Assembly: GCA_000226015.1 (NCBI GenBank) | Contig: JH152687.1 | Coordinates: 289,811-323,948 of the forward strand | Source: Mnemiopsis leidyi | Lineage: Eukaryota > Ctenophora > Tentaculata > Lobata > Bolinopsidae | Reading direction: 5' to 3' | DNA length: 34,138 nucleotides | Part shown: positions 17,301 through 23,040 of the stretch, piece after piece | Numbering within the stretch: position 1 is the first letter of the stretch | Layout: each line of letters opens with the position of its first letter | Translations under genes and position numbers: made by a program | Notes under the pieces: model-generated | The model's input: the letters and a program-made list of their open reading frames with translations, nothing else | Database searches by the model: none | What the model was told of the DNA's origin: nothing

Positions 17301-19649
17301 CTCATTTATACTCGCTACATTCATTAGTCCTTCTCATTAGTCCTACTCCTTAGAGTCTGCTATTTTGGTCGAACAGTACAACAATTATTGTAATTATTGT
17401 AATAATAATTGTACTTTTTTATCTTCCTCATCTATAAGAATTGACAATTAATAAATATTTTCTATAATTGGCTCGTTCTTTAATTGACAGAAAATGTAAA
17501 GTTGACATAAAAAGGCACAAATTTTCACGTTTGTAAAATCAAACGGTTATATGCTTCCAGTTCACATTCCGAAGAAATCGGTGACTTTTGGTTAAAGTTT
17601 GAAATCAATAACACGGCTTTTGCAGGAGGCCCAAAAGAAAGCTCTAAAAGTAACGGTCGAGCCCGGAAAAGGGGCGTTCATTGTTACAGACCCAAAAGGT
17701 TTTAGCGTGACGGTTACCATGACTTCCAAAGCCATGGAAGCTGACGCAACTGCTGCCAGTATAACAGGTCAGTGTTGGGACTATAATGTCGACAGACATA
17801 TTGAACAAACACCAAAAAATTTACAACAAGTTACGACTCAGTTCTTGAAACTGCACCAGTCACTTGGCATAATTGTGATTCACCATAATATATGTTTTAG
17901 CTCAGCTTTTTGAGAAGAGCTCGAAGAAATTATTTAGCTAGACGAAGTATTTAATTTTTGCAACAAGTTTAATTTAGAAAGGTGAGTCACCCCGGGTGAC
18001 GGTGCCCAATGTGTGTCGTGTAACCACTATACACCTAGATGGACAGTGGATTCAGACAGTACTAAACACACTCCCTTAGTTCGATTCTCCCCTTAGTTCG
18101 CTTCTTCATCTGAAAGGGAGATGCGCAAGGTTTATCCACCTTTTTCTGGTTTCCAGCTTCCGCTGTAGCCGCCTAATTAACAAAAGGAACAAACAATATT
18201 GACACCTCATTTTTCACGTCAGCGGACGTGGCTGCCAAGGTGCTTGACAGAAAGAACTGCCTCCGAGTTCTGGAGGAGCTGAAACACGCCAACTGGTTTC
18301 AAACAAATGTCAGTCCAGTTCCGTCAGCCGTCATCGCACTGCGAGTACTTCACCACGTCATGAGGCAGGAGGGCAAGGAGCACTGGCGGCATGCTCTACG
18401 TCCCTGGATTCTCGACGTTCTTGTTGGTATGGACATTTCATTGAGAAATTTTTATTGAGAACATTGCTCTTGAGGGGAGAAGGATTCTCTATATTTGCCG
18501 GTCATATTTATCCTTCATTGGTCAATCACTATATATAGTATGTATCAAACATGTAGTATGTATATATATTCATACAGACCAATCACACTCTCCAACAGGT
18601 CAAATTTTACAAGCAAACCAAGGTCGAAGATTCTCACCCGGTGAAATAATACGACGAATTCTGGAGGCGCTCTCTGCCGGAGCTCTCTTTTCGAGTAACA
18701 GCTCCATCCCCGACCCCTGTACCGAGCCGTCTGTCGATTTGACCGCCTCCCTCGACAAGAAGCAGGTGGAGCAGGTGACGATGGATGCGCAGGCAGCGCT
18801 GCGGGCCCTCACCTTCAACAAGCTGTACGTGTTTTTGGGAGTTCCAGCGCTGTCCGAGCACGAAGAGGCAGCTGGGCAGGAGGAGGAGTTGGGAGAAGGT
18901 TAGAGAAGATTTCTGGCTTGTTTTGCGGCTGTGTCATTGTCAGAATACTAAGTGCCATAGATTACTCGAATATTTAAAGCAGAACGAAATAGATCAACCT
19001 GTATTTATATTTTTCTTTATCATTTTGGGCCGCCCAACTAACAGAAGACACGACAGGTATTGATGCCCAAGATTTTGAAGGATACGACGGTGCCCCCGGA
19101 CACCTCTACCCCACTTCCTCCATGCCCGTGAGAATGCGGGGTATGAGAATGAGACGACCCCCTCATCCAGGTGTGCGACCGTACGGTCCCCCGGGGTACG
19201 GGGCACCGTACCACCCCCCTTACGGACCTGGACATGGTCCCCCTCCCTTCCCCACACATCTGGGTCCACGTGGTCCCTGGAGGGGTCCTCCCCCTCACAT
19301 GAGGCGTGGTGGACCTCCCCCGTTCGGACCACGCGGTCGGGGCGGACACCGCATGAGGGGACCCAGACCTAACAACAAGAACAGGTGGGAATCTTGTCGC
19401 CTTTTTTCACTTAGTATTTTGATAACTTAGTGTGCGCCTCCCAGTCCAACTAAAAATATGGTGGGTCGTTGCCAAAGTGACATTTTGATCATGATATCTC
19501 TCTGTAGAAAGAGGAAACCTGAAGAAGAAGACGCCAAAGAAGATGTTAAGAAAGAATGTGTTGAAAAGTCTGAAGAGGCCGCTGCTAGCGGCGGATCTGG
19601 GGAAAATACGGAATCTAAAACAGACACCATGGAAACTGAAACGGCTTAA
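1880..19649 (+). CDS. ZFR: ZFR-like zinc-finger RNA-binding protein, spliced, 5' end missing
   Basis: Sixteen exons join in one open frame of about 824 codons, ending in TAA at 19647-19649. Order: Ser/Thr/Tyr/Ala-rich N-terminal region, two U1-type C2H2 fingers (YYCEICKVSC, YRCELCDISC), a KLGKVIPNP stretch matching the segment that follows a finger in animal ZFR, a long Lys/Glu/Arg-rich coiled coil, a DZF domain (YPEPTEL, VLKGCVRVGDLANGLLLRGD, VLDRKNCLRVLEELKHANWF), then an Arg/Gly/Pro-rich tail and an acidic C-terminus. All introns are GT-AG and every exon-exon phase agrees. Known of the family: ZFR binds double-stranded RNA and dimerises with NF45-type proteins through the DZF domain. The vertebrate protein has three fingers; I see only two. 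The start codon was not found in 1-1879. The intron at 5387-17625 hosts another gene on the opposite strand. ILF3 is less likely because it lacks these fingers and has dsRBDs instead. Confidence 0.9.
4686..4810 (+). repeat. 22-bp tandem repeat in a ZFR intron
   Basis: Five and a half units of GCTATAACATGTTGATTGTT plus AG or a variant sit in the intron between the exons ending at 4655 and beginning at 4825. The array runs to within 15 bases of the acceptor at 4824, so unit-number changes would alter the branch-point region. Confidence 0.85.
5541..5815 (+). repeat. tRNA-derived SINE, second subfamily
   Basis: GGATTGG pairs perfectly with CCAATCC as an acceptor stem, and the B box is GGTTCGATTCC. 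The body matches the 973-1315 copy up to GTGATTGAGGG, then switches to a tail of GGAGGGTCTCCGTTGAAAG, AGATCTAGAATCTTTCAGG and AGCCCCTTCAGT, shared with the inverted copy at 14036-14275. It lies just inside the large ZFR intron. Confidence 0.8.
6066..6071 (-). terminator. Possible polyadenylation signal (ATTAAA) of the GPCR gene
   Basis: The variant hexamer ATTAAA occurs on the minus strand about 50 bases after the TGA stop at 6119-6121. No canonical AATAAA is seen nearer on that strand. Inferred from position only. Confidence 0.35.
6119..9334 (-). CDS. Intronless class A GPCR with LDL-receptor class A ectodomain (RXFP/GRL101-like)
   Basis: Single uninterrupted frame, TGA at 6119-6121. The frame opens at ATG 9376, but I favour ATG 9334 (residue 15 of the long form): it starts a plausible signal peptide (MKNELIFFTIATIVQHC), and a TATA box at 9404-9412 would put the transcript start close to 9376. 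Numbering from the long form (1085 aa): residues 30-680 are a Cys-rich extracellular region with LDLa-like modules near 192-210, 226-249, 353-377, 406-424, 613-640 (CDLKNDCGDNSDEENC) and 642-672 (CDGKFDCRDYSDEC). Seven helices lie near 688-710, 726-752, 772-797, 815-838, 928-955, 978-1003 and 1013-1036. Seen: FLCWIPF in helix 6, VILPINSVINPIFYS (NPxxY) in helix 7, a likely disulphide Cys771-Cys915, and SISR replacing DRY after helix 3. The second extracellular loop is long (about 840-925) and the tail has an Arg cluster (1061-1074). Helices 6-7 closely resemble relaxin-family/LGR receptors. No leucine-rich repeats are seen, and the ligand is unknown. The whole gene lies antisense in the ZFR intron. 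Confidence 0.93.
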   Translation of the reverse strand: MKNELIFFTIATIVQHCTNLDCRIVEVGDKKRYLKEQCGSLFKCPLSDELYSVEPYRDDPAWNKFSPNCTLKYDKICKNDSKFYQVCGHIESRCNANYGDTNDRDLFCQTYICQHIDRIYKFSMTFKGKILSGLVNSRYADSNGEYTCLNSQVDERNSPKIEDSYVCKGELETLVGKDKVCDLKCDCYRCNDESFCNNQTYGIKSCNATFGEHVHAMYMCDGYQQCSNDMDELVCNEEDIIRNCTPGDVHGPDFYNRFPTNIRPIYSHQICAVPRLGLYAYTCKDGLDQINCTDSERIAFTCNMNGYPTSLSIFALCMGFELCDDGYQNQCMVAEKGCTIHKSFLCDGVNDCPKGGDESEIFCATLSNTTCIRTISRDNQPMSFPMSWVKDGKLDCFDGIDENETQWEKCGNDPVTRYDEEGTDCHDVFLCSTGGIESLVIDGFVELQDLCDRVESCGMEDKICASARNSPEIYNQITYFDPIGPLKLMHCLDGLRNLRFQKCPCREITFKGPHKDILGVSALTIVGPLDKESCANTFGELYVYLSCSSSCSDTTCPLKPVGPDDCTNVENQVLSISLDYQLTIVQKRKGSYYSPYFPCKNHKCVTFSKVCDLKNDCGDNSDEENCSNNFYCNTSGEFIPKTSICDGKFDCRDYSDECGEVCSGQSKRLIPNKYFAAFSWTSGILALLLNAFTMTTTLLSIKRYESVKSEQDKILIFLVSFGDLTTGIYLISIAVLDLLYGDTFCSTRFEWLTSPYCDLLGALSTFGNQLSLLSMTGLSISRALNFNKMTRSKTASLKYQIIFTTMILFLITTSTFVAVIPLVPFLEDYFVNGLFYKGVNLFSATVTKETHYRVLESYYGRFGNQQMRWSEIRALVRNMFSNDYGDVIGRKVGFYSNDAVCVFKYLVTKSDPQFGYSVAVLYLNFIFFVIITTCYCVIEITVRKNSKGITDAAGNSIGRKSGIKLTTKVAFIIATDFLCWIPFIVVCTLHFLDAVDATNWYSLFSVVILPINSVINPIFYSTFLWSKCWTLFERLGMRAEKIYFLFRVRTRRRFSRRRRRTGQVNERIQPK
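9404..9412 (-). promoter_or_regulatory. TATA box of the nested GPCR gene
   Basis: On the minus strand this reads TATATATAA, 70 bases upstream of ATG 9334 and 28 upstream of ATG 9376. At the usual 25-30 base spacing, transcription would begin around 9375-9382. That leaves a 5' UTR of about 40-50 bases for the 9334 start and essentially none for 9376. Confidence 0.5.
9420..12310 (+). other. Intronic stretch between GPCR promoter and LINE remnant: no gene seen
   Basis: AT-rich DNA with oligo-A/T runs. An open frame at about 11069-11479 on the plus strand has no ATG start at its 5' end and no recognisable domain. A short repeat at 11514-11580 and a CG-rich palindrome near 12235-12250 (GCGCGCGTCGCGCGC) are the only structures noted. 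Confidence 0.5.
11514..11580 (+). repeat. Dispersed repeat, copy 1 of 2 (CTCCACCGTGGGGT core)
   Basis: CGGTACT, then CCTCCACCGTGGGGT, then an AACAAAAA run and a GG-rich stretch is shared in the same order and orientation with 16931-16998. Identity and class of the element are unknown. Confidence 0.55.
12311..12358 (-). repeat. 3' tail repeat of the LINE remnant (3 x 16 bp)
   Basis: Three exact-length units of ATGGGTATAATATTTA (the third with one change) lie directly beyond the 3' end of the LINE coding remnant. Non-LTR elements of the CR1/L2 type often end in short tandem repeats instead of poly(A), so I read this as the element's 3' terminus. Confidence 0.65.
12410..13313 (-). pseudogene. 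5'-truncated, frameshifted Jockey/CR1-like LINE reverse-transcriptase remnant
   Basis: Two overlapping minus-strand frames carry consecutive pieces of the C-terminal part of a non-LTR retrotransposon polymerase. The upstream piece has LYKSLIRSKVEYCCPLWNPS, the conserved post-palm segment; the downstream piece has NYWERLTELKLLSLQRCRE and FGVKGARLWNILPVHV, the usual C-terminal block. The frame changes near 12950, and a further shift near 13150 is needed upstream. The catalytic palm is missing, so this is a dead 5'-truncated copy. Its orientation agrees with the tail repeat at 12311-12358. Confidence 0.8.
13552..13881 (+). mobile_element. Cloverleaf palindromic repeat, copy 1 (ends at assembly gap)
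   Basis: A 330-bp block almost identical to 15496-15826. Its first 165 bp contain outer arms at 13560-13589 and 13689-13718 (30 bp, one mismatch) enclosing three hairpins: stems 13592-13599/13610-13617, 13622-13633/13644-13655 and 13658-13667/13678-13687. Each hairpin has the same 10-base loop GAGCTTGCGA and the shared 17-mer CACGAGCTTGCGAGTGG, but different outer stem sequence. A unique 160-bp tail follows. No open frame. The class is unknown: a non-autonomous palindromic element, or terminal repeats of the retroelement lying between the two copies. Confidence 0.75.
13882..13891. other. Assembly gap (10 N)
   Basis: Ten N lie immediately after the last shared base of repeat copy 1. The break coincides with the repeat boundary, so the true distance and content here are unknown, and the order of segments in this part of the intron should be treated with care. 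Confidence 0.95.
14036..14275 (-). repeat. tRNA-derived SINE, inverted copy
   Basis: Read on the minus strand: GGTGGTATAGTGGTGTAGAG head, GGTTTGATTCC B box, AATCCTAGAGGAGTGCGCC, the GTTGACTCAGCCGAATGAC block, GTGATTGAGGG, and the tail AGATCTAGAATCTTCCAGGA shared with 5541-5815. It ends in a (GATAA)n run (plus strand 14006-14032, CTTATCTTATC). Lies between the two cloverleaf repeats. Confidence 0.8.
14823..15200 (-). pseudogene. Dead Penelope-like (or related) reverse-transcriptase fragment
   Basis: The minus-strand frame reads FSTLFTSIPHKQLKDN directly after an in-frame TAA at 15200-15198. In this RT group the A motif is FDFSTLYTxIPH, so the stop falls on the catalytic Asp codon. Further on come YDLLCLNDHGLSEIYPPG, corresponding to the YIDDLLxLN...YPPEL block but lacking the Ile-Asp of YIDD, and NFLDLTISIYRGKF, corresponding to SFLDLxIxIxxGKF. 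Codons are very AT-rich. Lies between the two direct 330-bp repeats. The group assignment is from memory of conserved blocks. Confidence 0.65.
15496..15826 (+). mobile_element. Cloverleaf palindromic repeat, copy 2
   Basis: Direct repeat of 13552-13881, about 1.94 kb downstream. Here the first hairpin stem extends to 11 bp (ATTAATACCAC/GTGGTATTAAT) and the third is complete apart from one T-G wobble (GTAATTTCAC/GTGGAATTAC), so some differences between copies keep or improve pairing. Both copies end at CACTTAT. Confidence 0.75.
16549..16640 (+). repeat. Palindrome cluster with TAATACCACT motifs
   Basis: GTAATACCACT-AC-AGTGGTATTAC at 16591-16614 is a perfect inverted repeat. Nearby are GTAATACCACTGGAGTGTAA (from 16549) and GGTGTAATTACTATATTA. 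The TAATACCACT/AGTGGTATTA words are also those of the outer arms of the cloverleaf repeats, so this may be a distant or partial relative. Confidence 0.55.
16690..17625 (+). other. 3' end of the large ZFR intron: no gene seen
   Basis: AT-rich sequence without a credible coding region. Only the dispersed repeat copy at 16931-16998 and a short AT palindrome near 17380-17415 are noted before the acceptor at 17624-17625. Confidence 0.5.
16931..16998 (+). repeat. Dispersed repeat, copy 2 of 2 (CTCCACCGTGGGGT core)
   Basis: Same block as at 11514-11580, 5.4 kb away in the same intron. The core CTCCACCGTGGGGT at 16946-16959 is identical; flanking parts are diverged. Confidence 0.55.
17626..19649 (+). 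CDS. ZFR: ZFR 3' exon block: rest of DZF and Gly/Pro/Arg-rich tail
   Basis: Exons read: 17626-17767, 18223-18426, 18599-18898, 19045-19384, 19508-19649. The first continues the DZF in phase 0 from the exon ending at 5386, across a 12.2-kb intron. VLDRKNCLRVLEELKHANWF in the second exon matches the DRQKCLDALAALRHAKWF block of ZFR, and the third (GEIIRRILEALSAG, AALRALTFNKLYVFLG) matches the end of the DZF. The 19045-19384 exon is unusually GC-rich and encodes a low-complexity tail with repeated RMR, PPGYG, GPPPF and RGG-like motifs, probably a second RNA-contacting region. The last exon ends with an acidic/Lys stretch starting KRKPEEEDAKED, similar in place and charge to the KRRRDSD end of vertebrate ZFR. 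Confidence 0.9.
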
Positions 19650-19812
19650 AGGCGATTTAACATTTTATTTTATAACTGCTACCTTTACATTAAGGTTTTG
19701 ATTTTAAGTTAACGATTTAACCTTGAGCTAGCTCCGTCTAAAATGAAACGACAGCTCGACCTTTTTCCCAAAGCCACAGAATTCTTTGCACTACTGCCAC
19801 TATGTTAATTGA

Positions 19813-19818
19813 AATAAA
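19813..19818 (+). terminator. Polyadenylation signal of the ZFR-like gene
   Basis: AATAAA lies about 165 bases after the TAA stop at 19647-19649 and is followed by T-rich sequence (TTTAATTTTTC). This is the first canonical hexamer downstream of the stop, so the 3' UTR is probably about 180 bases. Confidence 0.6.
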
Positions 19819-19819
19819 C

Positions 19820-20569
19820 AGTTTAATTTTTCTACTGATTGAATCAAAATCATGAGTATGAACATATTTGCTAATGTTTAAAACTAAAAGGAGATGTGTT
19901 AGTTAAATAATTTCACGTCAACGTTCTCAGTTTTGGCTTTTAGTCAAGCTACTGACTATAACGTATGGAAATTCGTTAAATTATTTCGATTTCCTTTTAC
20001 CTATTTGAGTTCAATAAGATTCAAAAAGGTTTTTTGTTTTAACTTCTTGTTGTCAATGTCCAATGTCACGGTAACACCTGGCCCCAGGCCCTTGTTAACT
20101 TTCTTAGAATAAGTATGTATAACATGAAATTCAATTTATGTCGTTCGAGTTCGAGTTCTTGTCGATGCGATAGTGCGATACTGATAGTGAAATCTGACAG
20201 TTCGTAGTTTTGGCAGTGGCACTGGTATGATCTTTTGTTGACATTTAGTTTTACAAGTACAAATGAACCGATCCTCTTACGCTTAGACTATCAGTATCAG
20301 TATGTATCTGTATCTAAACTTGGTGATACTCTCGTCAAACTGGAGGCCTTAACGAGCCGCACGCTAGTGGAGGCTTTTTATTCTACTGGTATTGGTAGGT
20401 TGATAACCTACTTACTGCGTCTCGGTTTGCCTTAGAACTTCAGTCTTTGTTGCTCTGCTCTCTCGGATGGGACCAATGACCATGGAGAGTCAGAGAGCCA
20501 CCCAGCGCTAGGTTACGTCTCAGTCTACTGCCACGGGGTCTTAACCGTCAAACTCAAGTGCTTATAAGA
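19820..20569 (+). other. Intergenic space between convergent genes: nothing recognised
   Basis: Follows the ZFR polyadenylation signal. Small open frames only, with no domain. The repeat-rich zone starts at 20570. Confidence 0.5.
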
Positions 20570-20703
20570 TTGTCGCGGTGATACCCGACTCTCGCAGCTC
20601 AAACTCAAAGCTGATCGTTTTGTTTAAGTAGAACGGTAGACAGCTCGCTGCTTCTCGTTAGGACGGTAGCAGGTACAAGGTAGACGGATATAATCTCGTC
20701 AAC
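20570..20703 (+). mobile_element. Ultra-short MITE-like repeat, copy A
   Basis: Begins TTGTCGCGGTGATACCCGAC and ends CGGATATAATCTCGTCAAC. GTTGACGAG (its end read on the other strand) is an imperfect inverted match of the beginning. At 134 bp this is the longest copy, with internal duplication of the GTAGAC/GGTAG part. Confidence 0.6.
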
Positions 20704-20811
20704 TTATACCGATACGTATTTCAACTAAATCGATCGTCTTATCTTTGATCTTATCTTAACTTGACACATGACAGTGACTCGAAGTCGAAGGCATGATTCT
20801 GATGGTCTGAT

Positions 20812-20912
20812 AGGTTGGTGGTTTAGTGGTATCTTCACCTAACCACTACCAGGAGCTTACGCCGCTCGCGGCAGCAGCTACGCGCAAAGCCAAAAGGGCT
20901 CTGGTAGTGGTT
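20812..20912 (+). repeat. SINE head interrupted by a foldback insertion
   Basis: GGTTGGTGGTTTAGTGGTAT is a SINE/tRNA-like head. It is broken at about 20840 by AACCACTACCAG (20841-20852), whose perfect 12-bp inverted partner is at 20901-20912, with an imperfect extension (GAGC/GGCT). A GC-rich loop lies between the arms. Confidence 0.5.
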
Positions 20913-21047
20913 ACCTTGGTTGCCTTGCGGTTGATAACCTACTGTCGCGGCCATCACGCGCTCTCACGCATTTCGAAGAAATTCTAGACGCGCATCGCCC
21001 GTTGACTGTCAGCAGGTCAGGTAACGTCTTACAAGTGGTTAGACTTA

Positions 21048-21124
21048 TTGTCGCGGTGATACCCGACTCACGCTGCTAAAGCTGAACGAGAGTTAGAACG
21101 GTAGACGGATATTATCTCGTCAAT
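21048..21124 (+). mobile_element. Ultra-short MITE-like repeat, copy B
   Basis: TTGTCGCGGTGATACCCGAC start, AGAACGGTAGACGGATATTA interior, CTCGTCAAT end. 77 bp. Confidence 0.6.
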
Positions 21125-21235
21125 TAGACTTAAAAAATGGTATCCATCCCACCTTTCTTGCAGGAGATTATCTGAGGTTGCCTGACCTGCGGCAGCGAAG
21201 CCCCAGCAATTTGAAATTAAAAATGGGCCGCAAGG

Positions 21236-21415
21236 CAAGCAGGAGATCGGGGGTTCGAATCCCAGATCCACAAATCCTTGTCGCGGTGATACCCGACTCT
21301 CGCAGCTCAGCTTACAGCTCAAGGCTGAACGTTTCGTTAAAACGGAAGACGGATATAATTTCCTCAAAGTCAAAACAATCCTAGAGGAGTGCGCTAAGGG
21401 CATTTGCCTTGCTCT
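21236..21415 (+). repeat. SINE split by an ultra-short MITE insertion
   Basis: The SINE part with B box GGTTCGAATCC and CCAGATCCACAAATCC stops at 21277 and resumes at 21377 with AATCCTAGAGGAGTGCGCTA. AATCC occurs on both sides (21273-21277 and 21377-21381), as expected for a 5-bp target duplication around the 99-bp insert. Confidence 0.65.
21278..21376 (+). mobile_element. Ultra-short MITE-like repeat, copy C, flanked by AATCC duplication
   Basis: 99-bp insert beginning TTGTCGCGGTGATACCCGAC and containing ACGGAAGACGGATATAATTT, placed inside an otherwise continuous SINE. This gives the family's ends and a likely 5-bp target-site duplication. Confidence 0.7.
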
Positions 21416-21504
21416 AACTGCAGAGCCCTTTTACTGAATTTACGCGCGCGTAAGCACCTGCAAGTTAAGTGCAACCTGGTACTCTAGGTGAACTTGAAGC
21501 TTAT

Positions 21505-21563
21505 TTGTCGAGGTGTTACCCGACTCGTGCGACGGATATCATGATCATCTTATTCTTGTCAAA
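21505..21563 (+). mobile_element. Ultra-short MITE-like repeat, copy D
   Basis: TTGTCGAGGTGTTACCCGAC start, GCGACGGATATCATGATCAT interior, CTTGTCAAA end. At 59 bp it lacks the middle of the longer copies. Confidence 0.55.
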
Positions 21564-21616
21564 AGCTTGTCTGACCTCGTCCGACCCTCGAAATTCGAAG
21601 CGTATGAAAATAAAAT

Positions 21617-21715
21617 GTCAGGAGGCCGAGGGTTCTTGCTGCCGCACTTAGTGAAGCATTTGCCTAATCCTATGCAATCTTTTTCGGTTGAATGACCGGG
21701 AGTCCGGGAAACTTA
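21617..21715 (+). repeat. SINE fragment
   Basis: GAGGCCGAGGGTTC, GCATTTGCCTAATCCTATGC, TTTTTCGGTTGAATGACCGG follow the order of the SINE B box and body, with deletions. Confidence 0.5.
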
Positions 21716-21971
21716 ACCTTGATAATGATTCAATTGATCAGTGATGAGTTTTGCAGTTGTAGTTGTACGACAGCGCGCACCCTCGGATTTGCTACACTGT
21801 ACTCGTTGCATAGCCTTGCTGTCGCGAAGCGCGCAGCGGAGTGGCATGTGGCAACCTCGGACAAAGTCAAACATAATGAGTTGCTGTAACCAGAGCGCTT
21901 TTCCGGGCCGCCGCGCCACCAGAGGCATAGCACTAGCAGCCGCGCGCGTAGCGTGCGTGAGCACCTGGTTT

Positions 21972-22026
21972 GTTGACGAGATTATTTCCGTCTTTGGCTG
22001 CGTGAATCGGGTATCACCGCGACAAC
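21972..22026 (-). mobile_element. Ultra-short MITE-like repeat, copy E, inverted
   Basis: On the minus strand it reads GTTGTCGCGGTGATACCCGA ... ATAATCTCGTCAAC. The opposite orientation relative to copies A-D and F argues for transposition rather than tandem duplication. Confidence 0.6.
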
Positions 22027-22065
22027 TAAAAAAAAAAAAGCAAAAGTGCTCTGGTTAATTAAGCA

Positions 22066-22138
22066 AAGGTGTTACCCGACTCGCAGCGTTGCTGCTCTCG
22101 TTAGAAATAGAACGGTAGACGGTTATAATCTCGTCAAC
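22066..22138 (+). mobile_element. Ultra-short MITE-like repeat, copy F
   Basis: AGGTGTTACCCGACTCGCAG start, GAACGGTAGACGGTTATAAT interior, CTCGTCAAC end. The first few bases are diverged. Confidence 0.55.
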
Positions 22139-22149
22139 TGTACTGGTTA

Positions 22150-22980
22150 AGTGAACGCTTCGAAATAGGGTCGAACAAAGTAAGACAAAGCTCGCACAGG
22201 GATATACGTGTTTACTGTTTAGCAACCGCAAACCGTACCGTTAACCTCTTATTTTTATTCTTTTTAAGCGCTTAAGAGCTTAAGCCTTCAGCTTAGTCTT
22301 ACTCTTATTGTTTCTCCATTCAGCGTCCCAGGCCAAATTAAAGTTTATCATTGAAAAATAAAACCAGGTATTTTAAAACTGAAATAATAAACTCTATACA
22401 AGTACAACGTACAAACAATGTTATCTATAGTGGAGTAATTACCATCATTATTATTCCAATCTTTCCACAATATTCCAAATAAATAACTGCAAAACATTTT
22501 ATTCCAGATTGGAGGCTACTAAATTTCCACTATAAACACGGTCCTAAGTTAACGTTATTTTGAAAAGCTACTAATTCTGTCCGCTGTAAGGTGTAAAACA
22601 CATCTTAGTAATAAACAGAAAAATTTTACCAGAACACCAAAATTGTAAGTGTTAATGTTAAACTTCAAGAATTATGATTAACAAGACAAATTCAGAAAAA
22701 ATGTGACAACGTTAAGCGTTTTAAGTTTTAAGACTAAGTTCAATCGTCAGAAATAAATCACAATTATACATAGGGACACAAATGGAAATATAATCGATAA
22801 TAAGTTCCCAAAACCTAACCTAAAGCTAAAACTTAATTCTTTACATAAATAGACTTTTTAACGACAGAAGACACAGCATTGTTTCGTCTGCCTTCGCAAG
22901 TCACTTCGTATAAAAGTAAAAAATCGATCCACAAACGACGGATATATAGTCAACCTAAAGTGAATATTGGACCATGTCAC
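22150..22980 (+). other. Intergenic AT-rich stretch before the RasGAP 3' end: nothing recognised
   Basis: No coding region or repeat family seen. It adjoins the 3' end of the minus-strand RasGAP-like gene. Confidence 0.5.
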
Positions 22981-22988
22981 GTCCTATA

Positions 22989-22994
22989 TTTATT
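22989..22994 (-). terminator. Polyadenylation signal of the RasGAP-like gene
   Basis: AATAAA on the minus strand, about 47 bases after the TGA stop at 23041-23043. It is the nearest canonical hexamer, implying a very short 3' UTR. Confidence 0.5.
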
Positions 22995-23040
22995 TAAAAC
23001 TAACATATTCCACGAACTTAAAAACACGTAGAAAAACACT

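Noticed and set aside
18994..19349. Two minus-strand open frames opposite a ZFR exon
   Set aside because: Shadows of the GC-rich coding exon at 19045-19384, with no family match.
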